From the NCBI GenBank assembly GCA_900551605.1, contig URWS01000009.1:1-13425 (forward strand): a stretch of 13,425 nucleotides of DNA, given 5' to 3'. The position numbers were made by a program, and so were the translations under genes. Source of the stretch: an uncultured Collinsella sp. (lineage in GTDB: Bacteria; Actinomycetota; Coriobacteriia; Coriobacteriales; Coriobacteriaceae). The first letter of the stretch is position 1. Every line of letters starts with the position of its first letter. This document shows, piece after piece, positions 6,634 through 13,197 of this stretch. The notes under the pieces were generated by a model. The model made no database searches. It was not told where the DNA came from and saw nothing but the letters and a program-made list of their open reading frames with translations.

Positions 6634-6710
6634 AACCTGATATTCCGCGCAACGCACGGATTGTATACGACACAGAAGGCAGGGTAGTGGACATGGTGAG
6701 GGGCAGCTTG

Positions 6711-7718
6711 ATGCACGCGGCTCGGTTAGGTGCTGGGACCGCAGCGGTCATTGCCGTTTTGGGCCTGAGCGGATGCGCGTTCAACCCTCTGTCTACGTTC
6801 ACGACTCCCACGATCGACCAGATCGAGTACGAGACGGTCACGCCGGCGGTGTCGGACGATGCCCTGGTCACTCCCGGAACCCTGACGGTTGCCCTCGATA
6901 CTTCCGATGCGCCGCAGGCCATGCAGGGCGCCGACGGCAAGCTCACGGGATATGCGGTCGACGCCGCCCGCGCCCTCGCAAGCCGCATGGGCCTTAAGGT
7001 CGCCTTTGTCGATGCGTCCTCGGCAGGTTCCGCGCTCGGCGACAAAAAGGCTGATATCTTTATCGGCGAGATCAACTCCACAGACGGGGACGTTAGCTCG
7101 CTCGGCACCTGCCTGTACGATGCCGCTTCCGTGTTCGGTAAAACCAGCGATGGTGGGTCGCTAAGCGTTTCCACCGATACCCTTAACACGTCCACCCTGG
7201 GCGTTCAGACGTCCTCGGCCTCGCAGGAGGCGCTTGCTAAGCAGAGCATCACCGCCAACCAAAAGACCTACTCCAACATCAACGAGTGCTTTGAGGCGCT
7301 CGAGTCCGGCGAGGTCGACTATGTGATCTGCGACTCCACGGCCGGCGGCTACCTTGCACGCCTGATGAGCGAGATTTCCTATGTCGGTGCGCTCGAGGCA
7401 CCCTCGACGCTTGGTGTTGCGGGCCTCTCGTCCAATGACGAGCTGTGCCGTGCCGTGAGCGATGCCCTCGACGGTATTACGGCCGACGGCACGCTCGAGG
7501 CGGTCCACTCTGTCTGGTATGGCACGATGCCCTACGACCTCACCACTAAGACGGTTTCGGGCGCTAACGTGCAGCCGGGCGACTCTGAGTCCAGTGAGAC
7601 CACGTCCTCCGGCAGCGAGTCCTCCGATTCCAACAATGAGGCTGCATCCTCCGAGGACAAATCGTCCAGCCAGGAAGCCACCATCACCGACGACGACATT
7701 AACAAACTCAATAGCTAG
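6711..7718 (+). CDS. Solute-binding-like lipoprotein (SBP family 3)
   Basis: 335 residues from the ATG at 6711, which has GAGG 9 nt upstream. An alternative ATG at 6693 would add six residues (MVRGSL) but has a weaker ribosome site; the frame is open further upstream but overlaps the predicted RNA. A lipoprotein signal peptide ends in LSGC (residues 19-22), so Cys22 should be lipidated and the protein anchored outside the membrane. The body has the periplasmic-binding protein family 3 pattern: GTLTVALDTSDAPQAM, GKLTGYAVDAARALASRMGLKV, KKADIFIGEI, then a second lobe with ALESGEVDYVICDS. A Ser/Glu/Asp-rich tail of about 45 residues ends it. No ABC permease or ATPase is nearby, so it may be an orphan binding protein or sensor. 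The ligand is unknown, though amino acids are usual for the family. Confidence 0.85.
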   Translation: MHAARLGAGTAAVIAVLGLSGCAFNPLSTFTTPTIDQIEYETVTPAVSDDALVTPGTLTVALDTSDAPQAMQGADGKLTGYAVDAARALASRMGLKVAFVDASSAGSALGDKKADIFIGEINSTDGDVSSLGTCLYDAASVFGKTSDGGSLSVSTDTLNTSTLGVQTSSASQEALAKQSITANQKTYSNINECFEALESGEVDYVICDSTAGGYLARLMSEISYVGALEAPSTLGVAGLSSNDELCRAVSDALDGITADGTLEAVHSVWYGTMPYDLTTKTVSGANVQPGDSESSETTSSGSESSDSNNEAASSEDKSSSQEATITDDDINKLNS

Positions 7719-7784
7719 TTATTGCTAGGGGTGGTGTCTCCTATACGTTGGAAAGGACACCTCTTCACGGTTTCAACACGCACT

Positions 7785-7818
7785 GCCGGGCTTCTCCAAT
7801 AGGGGAGCCTGGCTTTTT
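7785..7818 (+). terminator. Intrinsic terminator after lipoprotein gene
   Basis: GCCGGGCTTCTCC (7785-7797) pairs with GGGGAGCCTGGC (7802-7813) with one bulge and one G-U around AATA, followed by TTTTT (7814-7818). It lies 66 nt after the stop. A weaker hairpin GGTGTC/GACACC (7733-7738 with 7756-7761) precedes it. The gene-free stretch 7719-8035 holds these two structures and, from 7819, the raiA leader. Confidence 0.8.
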
Positions 7819-7968
7819 CATCCAAATAAAACTAGCAGGTCAAAGCCAATTTTCGGGACCAAATACAAAGCCGCCGACGCCCTCCTATAGCGCACTTTGC
7901 CGTGGAAAAGTACGAGACTTCGGTATGCGGTATCAAGCAATCGTTATTCGGGTCTTTGGGAATCCGCG

Positions 7969-7977
7969 TGATTAAAT
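7969..7977 (+). promoter_or_regulatory. Possible raiA promoter (extended -10)
   Basis: TGA followed by TTAAAT (7972-7977) is a weak extended -10 about 59 nt before the raiA start. No good -35 is present at 17 nt. A promoter is expected in 7819-8035 because a strong terminator lies upstream, but this particular site is a guess. Confidence 0.25.
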
Positions 7978-8035
7978 GCACGGCAATGGGTACATAGCCA
8001 GTACAGTAAGTCCCCGAGGCAGATTGGAGCCACGT

Positions 8036-8620
8036 ATGGATATCAAGGTTTCTGGACGCAAGACGACGGTAACCGATGCTCTGCGTGCGCATGTGGATGA
8101 GAAGATCGGCGAGGCGCTCAAGGTTTTCGATATCGAGCCCATGACGGTCGACGTCGTACTTCGCTATGAGAAGAACCCCTCGAACCCCAACCCGGCAATC
8201 GTCGAGGTTACGGTTCGCGCTCGCGGTTCGGTGATTCGCGTTGCCGAGCACGGTGCAGATATGTACGCCGCCATCGACCTCTCCGCCGATAAGGTCACCC
8301 GCCAGCTGCGCAAGTTCAAGACCAAGGTCGTGGACAACCGCCAGGGCGGTGCCAGCGCGGCGGATGTCGCACCGGTCGAGCGCGTCGAGGATCTGGCCGA
8401 CCTGCTGCTGCCCGAGGAGGAGGACGACCTGCTCGTCCGCGAGAAGGTCATCGATGTCACCCCGATGACTGAGGAGCAGGCGCTGGTGCAGACCGATCTG
8501 CTCGGCCACGACTTCTACGTGTTCGAGAACGCGACGACTGGCCTCATCAATGTGGTGTATCACCGTAAGAATGGTGGATATGGCATCATCAAGCCCCGCA
8601 TCGAAACACTTGACGAGTAA
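8036..8620 (+). CDS. raiA: Ribosome hibernation factor, long form (HPF/RaiA)
   Basis: 194 residues. The N-terminal S30AE domain (about 1-100, beginning MDIKVSGRKTTVTDALRAHV) binds the small ribosomal subunit in the tRNA/mRNA channel. The C-terminal domain (about 138-194, VIDVTPMTEEQALVQ, FYVFENATTGLINVVYHRKNGGYGIIKP) is the dimerisation module of long HPFs that forms inactive 100S ribosomes in stationary phase. A polar, acidic linker joins them. The ATG at 8036 is chosen over the in-frame ATG at 7976 because GGAG lies 6 nt upstream and MDIKVSGRK is the conserved family start. It has its own terminator, so it is probably monocistronic. The comF gene lies upstream, as in many Firmicutes, but separated here by about 3 kb. 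Confidence 0.95.
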   Translation: MDIKVSGRKTTVTDALRAHVDEKIGEALKVFDIEPMTVDVVLRYEKNPSNPNPAIVEVTVRARGSVIRVAEHGADMYAAIDLSADKVTRQLRKFKTKVVDNRQGGASAADVAPVERVEDLADLLLPEEEDDLLVREKVIDVTPMTEEQALVQTDLLGHDFYVFENATTGLINVVYHRKNGGYGIIKPRIETLDE

Positions 8621-8624
8621 AATA

Positions 8625-8646
8625 CGTTAACTTGCATGAGTTAACG
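8625..8646. repeat. Short palindrome before the raiA terminator
   Basis: CGTTAACT (8625-8632) and AGTTAACG (8639-8646) are perfect inverted repeats around TGCATG, starting 5 nt after the raiA stop. It may be a second hairpin assisting termination or a protein-binding site. Confidence 0.5.
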
Positions 8647-8649
8647 GTT

Positions 8650-8681
8650 GGCGGCCATCCCATGCGGGTGGCCGCCTTTTT
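8650..8681 (+). terminator. Intrinsic terminator of raiA
   Basis: GGCGGCCATCCC (8650-8661) pairs with GGGTGGCCGCC (8666-8676) with a single bulged T around ATGC, followed by TTTTT (8677-8681). It is a strong, textbook arrangement located just before the SD of the DegV gene. Confidence 0.9.
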
Positions 8682-8699
8682 ACGTAAGGAGTCGCTTTG

Positions 8700-9653
8700 A
8701 TGGACAAGGCCGCATCCGCCGGTCATTCGGACCGTTGCCGCATCGTCGTCGATACCTGCTGCGACTTTAGCCCCGAGGTCGCCGCGAACCTCGATGTCGA
8801 TATCCTGGGTTTCCCCTTCATTATCGATGGCGAGGAGCGCACGGATGACATCTGGTCGAGCATCACACCCAAGGAGTTCTACGACCGCATGCGCGCCGGT
8901 GCCCGCGTGTCCACCTCGGCCGTGTCGCTCGGTCGCTATATCGAGTTCTTTACCGAGTGCGCCAAAGAGGGCACGCCCACGGTCTACCTGTGCTTTACCT
9001 CGGCGCTGTCGTCGAGCTACAACTCCGCGTGCCAGGCGGCAGATGCCGTGCGCGCCGAGTATCCCAACTTTGAGCTCTACGTGGTCGACAACGCTCTGCC
9101 CTGCGCGACCGGCGCGCTCTTGGCGCTCGAGGCCGTGCGCCAGCGTTCGGCGGGACTGACCGCCAAACAGCTGGTCGATTGGGCAAACGAGGCAAAAACC
9201 TACGTGCACGGCTACTTTACGCTCGAGAGCTTCGACGCACTGGCTGCCGGCGGCCGCATTCCTCCCGCGGCGGCGCAGCTCACGGCAAAGCTCGACGTCA
9301 AGCCCGAGCTCTCCTACGACCTGGCCGGCTCGCTGTCGCTGATCGGCGTCAACCGCGGCCGCAAGAAGGCGCTCAAGTCCATCCTCAAGTCGTTCCGCGA
9401 GAACTACGTGCCCGATCGCACCATGCCCATCGCCATCATGACGGCCGATGCCGAAAAGGATGGTGACTGGCTCGAAGCCGCCATCCGCAAGGAGGAGGGT
9501 TGCGCCGACGTCACGATCATTCGCGGCTCCGTGGGTCCCACCATCGGCTCGCACGTGGGCCCCGGCATGGTGGGCTGCGCGTTTTGGGGTAAGAACCGCG
9601 CCGACAAGGCGTCGCTTTCCGACCGTATCGCCCGCCGCGTGCGCGGTCAGTAG
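8700..9653 (+). CDS. DegV family fatty-acid-binding protein (FakB-like)
   Basis: 317 residues. DegV/FakB proteins bind a fatty acid and present it to the kinase FakA for phosphorylation and entry into phospholipid synthesis. Family marks are VVDTCCDFS at 16-24, TPKEFYDRMRAG followed by VSTSAVS (Ser71-Thr72-Ser73) that holds the carboxylate, FTSALSSSYNSA, VVDNALPCATGALLALEAV, LESFDALAAGGRI, a KPELSYDLAGSLSLIG...RGRKKAL segment, and near the end GPTIGSHVGPGMVG. Start: ATG at 8700 with AAGGAG 8 nt upstream; the TTG just before it gives a less good spacing. It follows the raiA terminator by 18 nt, so a promoter must overlap or some transcription reads through. No fakA is in the window. The ligand is not predictable. 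Confidence 0.92.
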   Translation: MDKAASAGHSDRCRIVVDTCCDFSPEVAANLDVDILGFPFIIDGEERTDDIWSSITPKEFYDRMRAGARVSTSAVSLGRYIEFFTECAKEGTPTVYLCFTSALSSSYNSACQAADAVRAEYPNFELYVVDNALPCATGALLALEAVRQRSAGLTAKQLVDWANEAKTYVHGYFTLESFDALAAGGRIPPAAAQLTAKLDVKPELSYDLAGSLSLIGVNRGRKKALKSILKSFRENYVPDRTMPIAIMTADAEKDGDWLEAAIRKEEGCADVTIIRGSVGPTIGSHVGPGMVGCAFWGKNRADKASLSDRIARRVRGQ

Positions 9654-9751
9654 GCAAGCGCTGCGTCCGTAATCGCCCTCGACTCACAGCCCAAACGCTG
9701 GCACCGAGTATTCAACCTGGTAACAACACCCAACCTAAAAGGAAAGGTTTC

Positions 9752-10831
9752 ATGGCAAACAAGCTCTCCGTCGCATTTATCGGCACCGGAATCATGGGTG
9801 CCCCCATTGCCGGCCACATCCTGGATGCCGGCTATCCCGTCACGGTCAACAACCGCACCAAGTCCAAGGCCGCCGCGCTCATCGAGCGCGGTGCCGTCTG
9901 GGCCGATACCCCGGCCGATGCCGTGGCTAACGCCGATGTCGTCTTTACCATGGTGGGCTATCCCTCCGAGGTCGAGGAGCTCTACCTGGCGGGCGACGGC
10001 CTGCTCGCGTGCACCAAGCCGGGCGCGGTTTTGATCGACCTCACCACGAGCTCGCCCGAGCTCGCCCGTGACATTGCCGAGGCCGCCCAGGTTTCTGGTC
10101 GCATGGCGTTTGACTGCCCCGTCACCGGCGGCGAGTCGGGCGCTATCGCCGGTACGCTCACGGCTATCGTGGGCGCTACCGAGAACGACATCGCGCCGGT
10201 CCGCGACATCCTTGCCACCTTTGCGGCCAACATCTGTTGCTTCGACGGTGCCGGCAAAGGCCAGGCTGCCAAGCTCGCCAACCAGGTGTCGCTGGGCGCC
10301 TGCATGGTCGGTATGGCAGACGCCATGGCATTTGCCGAGCTGAGCGGCCTTGACCTGGAGAAGACCCGCCAGATGATCTTGGGCGGTACCGGCAAGTCCG
10401 GCGCCATGGAGAGCCTGGCTCCCAAGGCGCTCGACGGCGACTACAAGCCCGGCTTTATGGTCGAGCACTTCATTAAGGACCTGCGCCTGGCCCTTGCTTA
10501 CGCCGACGACCGCGAGCTCGCGCTGCCCGGCGCCGACGTGGCCTTTACGCTCTACGACATGCTCGACGCTATCGGTGGCGCCAAGCTGGGTACCCAGGCC
10601 ATCACGGTCCTCTATAAGGAGGAGGCCGATGCCATCGCCGCCGGTCTGGACTGGTCGCAGTATCGTCCCGAGGAGCATGGCGCTCACGAGGAAGGTTGCG
10701 GTTGCGGCGAGCACGGCGAGGACCATGAGTGCGGTTGTGGCCATCACCACGGCGAGGACCACGAGTGCTGCGGCGGCCACGGCCATGACGACGGCCACGA
10801 GTGCTGCTGCGGCCACCATCACGGGGAGTAG
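9752..10831 (+). CDS. 3-hydroxyisobutyrate dehydrogenase-like oxidoreductase with His/Cys tail
   Basis: 359 residues; typical members have about 290-300. NAD(P)-dependent beta-hydroxyacid dehydrogenase family: Rossmann GTGIMG at 11-16 followed by NNRT after beta-2, substrate loop DCPVTGGESGA from Asp121, catalytic Lys174 in GKGQAAKLANQ with Asn177, and a C-terminal helical domain with FIKDLRLALAYA. The substrate is not settled; 3-hydroxyisobutyrate, tartronate semialdehyde and related acids are options. Residues 307-359 are an added tail with 14 His and 9 Cys, including three 12-residue repeats. The start has AAGGAAAGG upstream. The 98-nt gap before it (9654-9751) shows no clear promoter. The next gene starts 5 nt after the stop, with its SD in the last codons, so an operon is likely. 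The catalytic core is intact; metal binding by the tail is inference. Confidence 0.88.
   Translation: MANKLSVAFIGTGIMGAPIAGHILDAGYPVTVNNRTKSKAAALIERGAVWADTPADAVANADVVFTMVGYPSEVEELYLAGDGLLACTKPGAVLIDLTTSSPELARDIAEAAQVSGRMAFDCPVTGGESGAIAGTLTAIVGATENDIAPVRDILATFAANICCFDGAGKGQAAKLANQVSLGACMVGMADAMAFAELSGLDLEKTRQMILGGTGKSGAMESLAPKALDGDYKPGFMVEHFIKDLRLALAYADDRELALPGADVAFTLYDMLDAIGGAKLGTQAITVLYKEEADAIAAGLDWSQYRPEEHGAHEEGCGCGEHGEDHECGCGHHHGEDHECCGGHGHDDGHECCCGHHHGE
10715..10822 (+). repeat. Three 36-bp tandem repeats coding a His/Cys motif
   Basis: Units at 10715-10750, 10751-10786 and 10787-10822 encode GEDHECGCGHHH, GEDHECCGGHGH and DDGHECCCGHHH. All three are exactly 12 codons and share the HEC core at the same position. 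A looser fourth unit (GAHEEGCGCGEH) precedes at 10679-10714. The codons differ between units, so the repeat has been kept at protein level. Confidence 0.85.
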
Positions 10832-10836
10832 CGCCC

Positions 10837-11265
10837 ATGAGCTGGACGTTCGTGGTGCTTGCGCTGGTGCTCTTTCTCTTTGCGATCTACATCGGCTTTT
10901 TGTGCGGCCAGTGGGCGTGCGAAAAGCGCGTCATCACCAAGCGCGACTACTGGATTGCCAACTTTGCAGGAGCGGCGGCAGTCGTCCTGCTGACCTGGGT
11001 GTTTTCGCTGTTCCCGTTGGTGCAGTTTGCGCCGATCGGCTGGCTCGGCGGCTTTATCGCCGGTCTTAAGATGAGCTTTGGCGAGTCCGTTGGTCCATGG
11101 CGCAAGCACGACGAGGTTTTTAACGTCAACAAGGCTCATCGCGCCGCCGCCGACGCGGGCGACGCCGAGGAGCGCCGCCGTGCGCGTCGCAATGGCGCGG
11201 CCGACCGACAGCTCATCTCGGTCACTGATGACAGCAAGGGTGCTGGCAAGCACGCCAAGAAATAA
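10837..11265 (+). CDS. Small membrane protein of unknown function
   Basis: 142 residues from the ATG at 10837, with GGGGAG 8 nt upstream; a longer frame from 10801 would overlap the dehydrogenase and has no ribosome site. Three hydrophobic stretches are visible: about 4-24 (TFVVLALVLFLFAIYIGFLC), 38-61 and 65-82, the last one glycine-rich. The remaining 60 residues are hydrophilic and rich in Arg/Ala/Lys, probably cytoplasmic, with GESVGPWRKHDEVFN after the last membrane segment. I do not recognise the family. It sits between the His/Cys-tailed dehydrogenase and a HEAT-like gene with gaps of 5 and 15 nt, so it is probably co-transcribed with them. It could be a membrane anchor for a neighbour, but nothing proves this. 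Confidence 0.85.
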   Translation: MSWTFVVLALVLFLFAIYIGFLCGQWACEKRVITKRDYWIANFAGAAAVVLLTWVFSLFPLVQFAPIGWLGGFIAGLKMSFGESVGPWRKHDEVFNVNKAHRAAADAGDAEERRRARRNGAADRQLISVTDDSKGAGKHAKK

Positions 11266-11280
11266 AAAGAAGAGGTAACT

Positions 11281-11979
11281 ATGGCAGAAAACAAAGACGA
11301 ACAGCTCACCGACGAGGAGCTGGCACAGCTCCAGCTGGCAGAGGAGAACGAGAACGCCGTCGATCGCCTGGTCCAGGAGCTCGGCTGCCCCACGCGCCGC
11401 ATCCGCCAGTTTGCCGCCCGCGTGCTGCACCTGCTTGCCGAGCGCGATCCGCAGCGCGTCGTGCCCTGCGTGCCCGCGCTGATCGAGGCACTCGACCGCC
11501 CCGAGGCTCAGACCCGCTGGGAGGCCCTCGATGCCCTGACGGCGCTTGCCACCACCTGCCCCGAGCAGCTGGGCGATGCCTTTGAGGGCGCCGAGACTGC
11601 ACTGTTCGACGAGATCTCCTCCACGCTGCGCTATGCCGCCTTCCGCCTGCTGTGCGTGTGGGGTGCCACGAGCGTCGAGCGTTCGCGCGAGGCTTGGCCC
11701 ATCCTGGACGAGGCCATCCAGTGCTACCACGGCGACCTCGAGTATCGCGACATGCTCGGTTGCCTGTACGAGTTTTGCCAGGGCGAGATCGACGCCGAGG
11801 TTGCCGAGAAGCTTGCGCTGCGCCTTAAGTTCGATGCCGAGAACGGCAAGGGCAGCTATCTCAAGGCCCGTTCGAGCGAGATTTGCGAAATGCTTGTTAA
11901 ACGTTTTGGCCTGGATCTCTCCAAAAAGAAGAAGCGTGCTAGCGTTAAAAAATCTGAGGCCGCCGAAGACGAGGAGTAA
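11281..11979 (+). CDS. HEAT-repeat-like protein
   Basis: 232 residues, cytoplasmic, no signal or membrane segment. After an acidic start come paired helices of HEAT/armadillo type: RRIRQFAARVLHLLAERDPQ, VPCVPALIEALDRPEAQTRW, EALDALTALATTCPEQL and LRYAAFRLLCVWGATS. These give about three to four units over residues 35-140. Such solenoids bind other proteins; no catalytic motif is visible. The last 25 residues switch from a lysine run (KKKKRASVKK) to acidic EAAEDEE. The start has GAGGT 5 nt upstream. It lies 15 nt after the membrane protein gene and 6 nt before the isocitrate dehydrogenase gene, so it belongs to the same transcription unit. The function is unknown; a scaffold or assembly role is one option. 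Confidence 0.85.
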   Translation: MAENKDEQLTDEELAQLQLAEENENAVDRLVQELGCPTRRIRQFAARVLHLLAERDPQRVVPCVPALIEALDRPEAQTRWEALDALTALATTCPEQLGDAFEGAETALFDEISSTLRYAAFRLLCVWGATSVERSREAWPILDEAIQCYHGDLEYRDMLGCLYEFCQGEIDAEVAEKLALRLKFDAENGKGSYLKARSSEICEMLVKRFGLDLSKKKKRASVKKSEAAEDEE

Positions 11980-11985
11980 CAGATT

Positions 11986-13071
11986 ATGGCGCACGATGTA
12001 GTCCTGATTCCCGGTGACGGTATCGGTCCCGAGATTACGCAGGCCATGCGCCGCGTGGTCGAGGCCACCGGTGTCCAGATCAACTGGAACGTCCAGGAGG
12101 CCGGCGCCGGCGTCATGGACGAGTTTGGCACGCCGCTGCCCCAGCACGTGCTCGATGCGGTCGCCGAGACCAAGGTTGCCATCAAGGGCCCCATCACCAC
12201 ACCGGTCGGCACGGGCTTCCGCAGCGTCAACGTGGCCCTGCGCAAGCATTTCGACCTGTACGCCTGCGTGCGCCCTTGCCTGTCGCAGCCGGGCGACGGC
12301 TCGCGTTTCCGCGACGTCGACCTGGTTATCGTGCGCGAGAACACTGAGGACCTCTACGCCGGCATCGAGTTCGATGAGGGCGCTGCCGAGGTCGAGGAGC
12401 TCTCGCAGCTCGTCGAGCGTTCGGGCCAAAAGACCTTCGCCGCCGATTCCGCGATCTCGATCAAGCCGATCTCCATTGTCAAGAGCCGCCGCATTGTGGA
12501 GTATGCCTTTGAGTATGCCCGCCGATGCGGCCGCAAAAAGGTGACGGCCGTGCACAAGGCCAACATCATGAAGGCGACCGACGGCCTGTTCCTGCGTGTT
12601 GCGCGCGAGGTGGCCGCCAACTATCCCGATATCGAGTTCAACGACAGGATCGTCGACGCCACCTGCATGGGCCTGGTCCAGAACCCCAACGACTTCGATG
12701 TCTTGGTGCTGCCCAACCTGTACGGCGACATCGTGAGCGACCTGTGCGCCGGCCTGGTTGGTGGCTTGGGTATGGCTCCGGGTTCCAACATCGGTGCCGA
12801 TTGCGCCATCTTTGAGGCAACGCACGGCTCCGCGCCCGATATCGCCGGTCAGGATATCGCCAACCCCACGGCCGAGATCCTCTCTGCTGCGATGATGCTC
12901 GATCACCTGGGCGAGAACGATGCTGCCAATCGCATTCGTGCCGCCGTCTCCGCCACGCTCGACGAGGGCGAGCAGGTTACCGGTGACGTGCGTCGTGCTC
13001 AGACCGGCTCCGTTGAGGGCGCCGTGGGCACGCAGGCCTTTGCCGATGCCGTTATCGCGCACCTGGTCTAA
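11986..13071 (+). CDS. icd: Isocitrate dehydrogenase, NAD-type
   Basis: 361 residues of the isocitrate/isopropylmalate dehydrogenase family, oxidising isocitrate to 2-oxoglutarate. It shows [11 protein letters not shown] at 7-17, the isocitrate-binding SVN (Ser80, Asn82) in [34 protein letters not shown] (isopropylmalate enzymes have a different loop here), catalytic Lys191 in [22 protein letters not shown] and HGSAPDIAG. Asp285-Ile286 in the last motif correspond to the E. coli Lys344-Tyr345 pair that selects NADP; Asp-Ile is the NAD-type pair. The short length also matches the IDH3/Thermus-like group rather than the 416-residue E. coli enzyme. The SD GAGGAG lies in the end of the upstream gene. 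Homoisocitrate dehydrogenase is a weaker alternative. Confidence 0.92.
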   Translation: MAHDVVLIPGDGIGPEITQAMRRVVEATGVQINWNVQEAGAGVMDEFGTPLPQHVLDAVAETKVAIKGPITTPVGTGFRSVNVALRKHFDLYACVRPCLSQPGDGSRFRDVDLVIVRENTEDLYAGIEFDEGAAEVEELSQLVERSGQKTFAADSAISIKPISIVKSRRIVEYAFEYARRCGRKKVTAVHKANIMKATDGLFLRVAREVAANYPDIEFNDRIVDATCMGLVQNPNDFDVLVLPNLYGDIVSDLCAGLVGGLGMAPGSNIGADCAIFEATHGSAPDIAGQDIANPTAEILSAAMMLDHLGENDAANRIRAAVSATLDEGEQVTGDVRRAQTGSVEGAVGTQAFADAVIAHLV

Positions 13072-13130
13072 GGTATGCACGCTGCAAACGCCTAAATAGT
13101 ACTTAAGTGTTTGCGTATAACCTAAGAATC

Positions 13131-13159
13131 AATACGCCCGGCGCCTCGTCGGGCGTATT
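13131..13159 (+). terminator. Hairpin between icd and the next gene
   Basis: AATACGCCCG (13131-13140) pairs perfectly with CGGGCGTATT (13150-13159) around a 9-nt loop, followed by CTATTG, which is only partly U-rich. It probably terminates the 9752-13071 operon. A possible -10 (TATAAC, 13116-13121) lies just upstream, in which case the hairpin would be in the leader of the next gene. A weaker dyad GCAAAC/GTTTGC is at 13084-13114. Confidence 0.55.
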
Positions 13160-13197
13160 CTATTGAGGACTATGTTTCCTAACAAGGAGTAACTGAT

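Noticed and set aside
6369..6692. RNase P RNA, tmRNA, SRP RNA or T-box leader
   Set aside because: I looked for the RNase P GAGGAAAGTCC core, a tmRNA tag frame, the SRP tetraloop region and the T-box GGGTGGNACCGCG motif, and none is present.
6303..6710. N-terminal extension of the lipoprotein frame back to 6303
   Set aside because: It would place about 136 residues before a signal peptide, contains the promoter -10 box and strong RNA stems, and looks like random Arg-rich translation. The signal peptide fixes the start near 6693-6711.
7976..8035. Upstream ATG for raiA
   Set aside because: It adds 20 residues not found in HPF proteins, and the start at 8036 has the ribosome site.
10715..10822. 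CRISPR-like or satellite repeat
   Set aside because: The repeats are in frame within a coding region, directly adjacent with no spacers, and conserved as protein.
10819..13080. A 753-codon open frame on the minus strand across the dehydrogenase operon
   Set aside because: It lies antisense to four well-supported genes with clear domains and SDs. Long antisense frames are common in high-GC genes with biased third positions, and it shows no recognisable domain.
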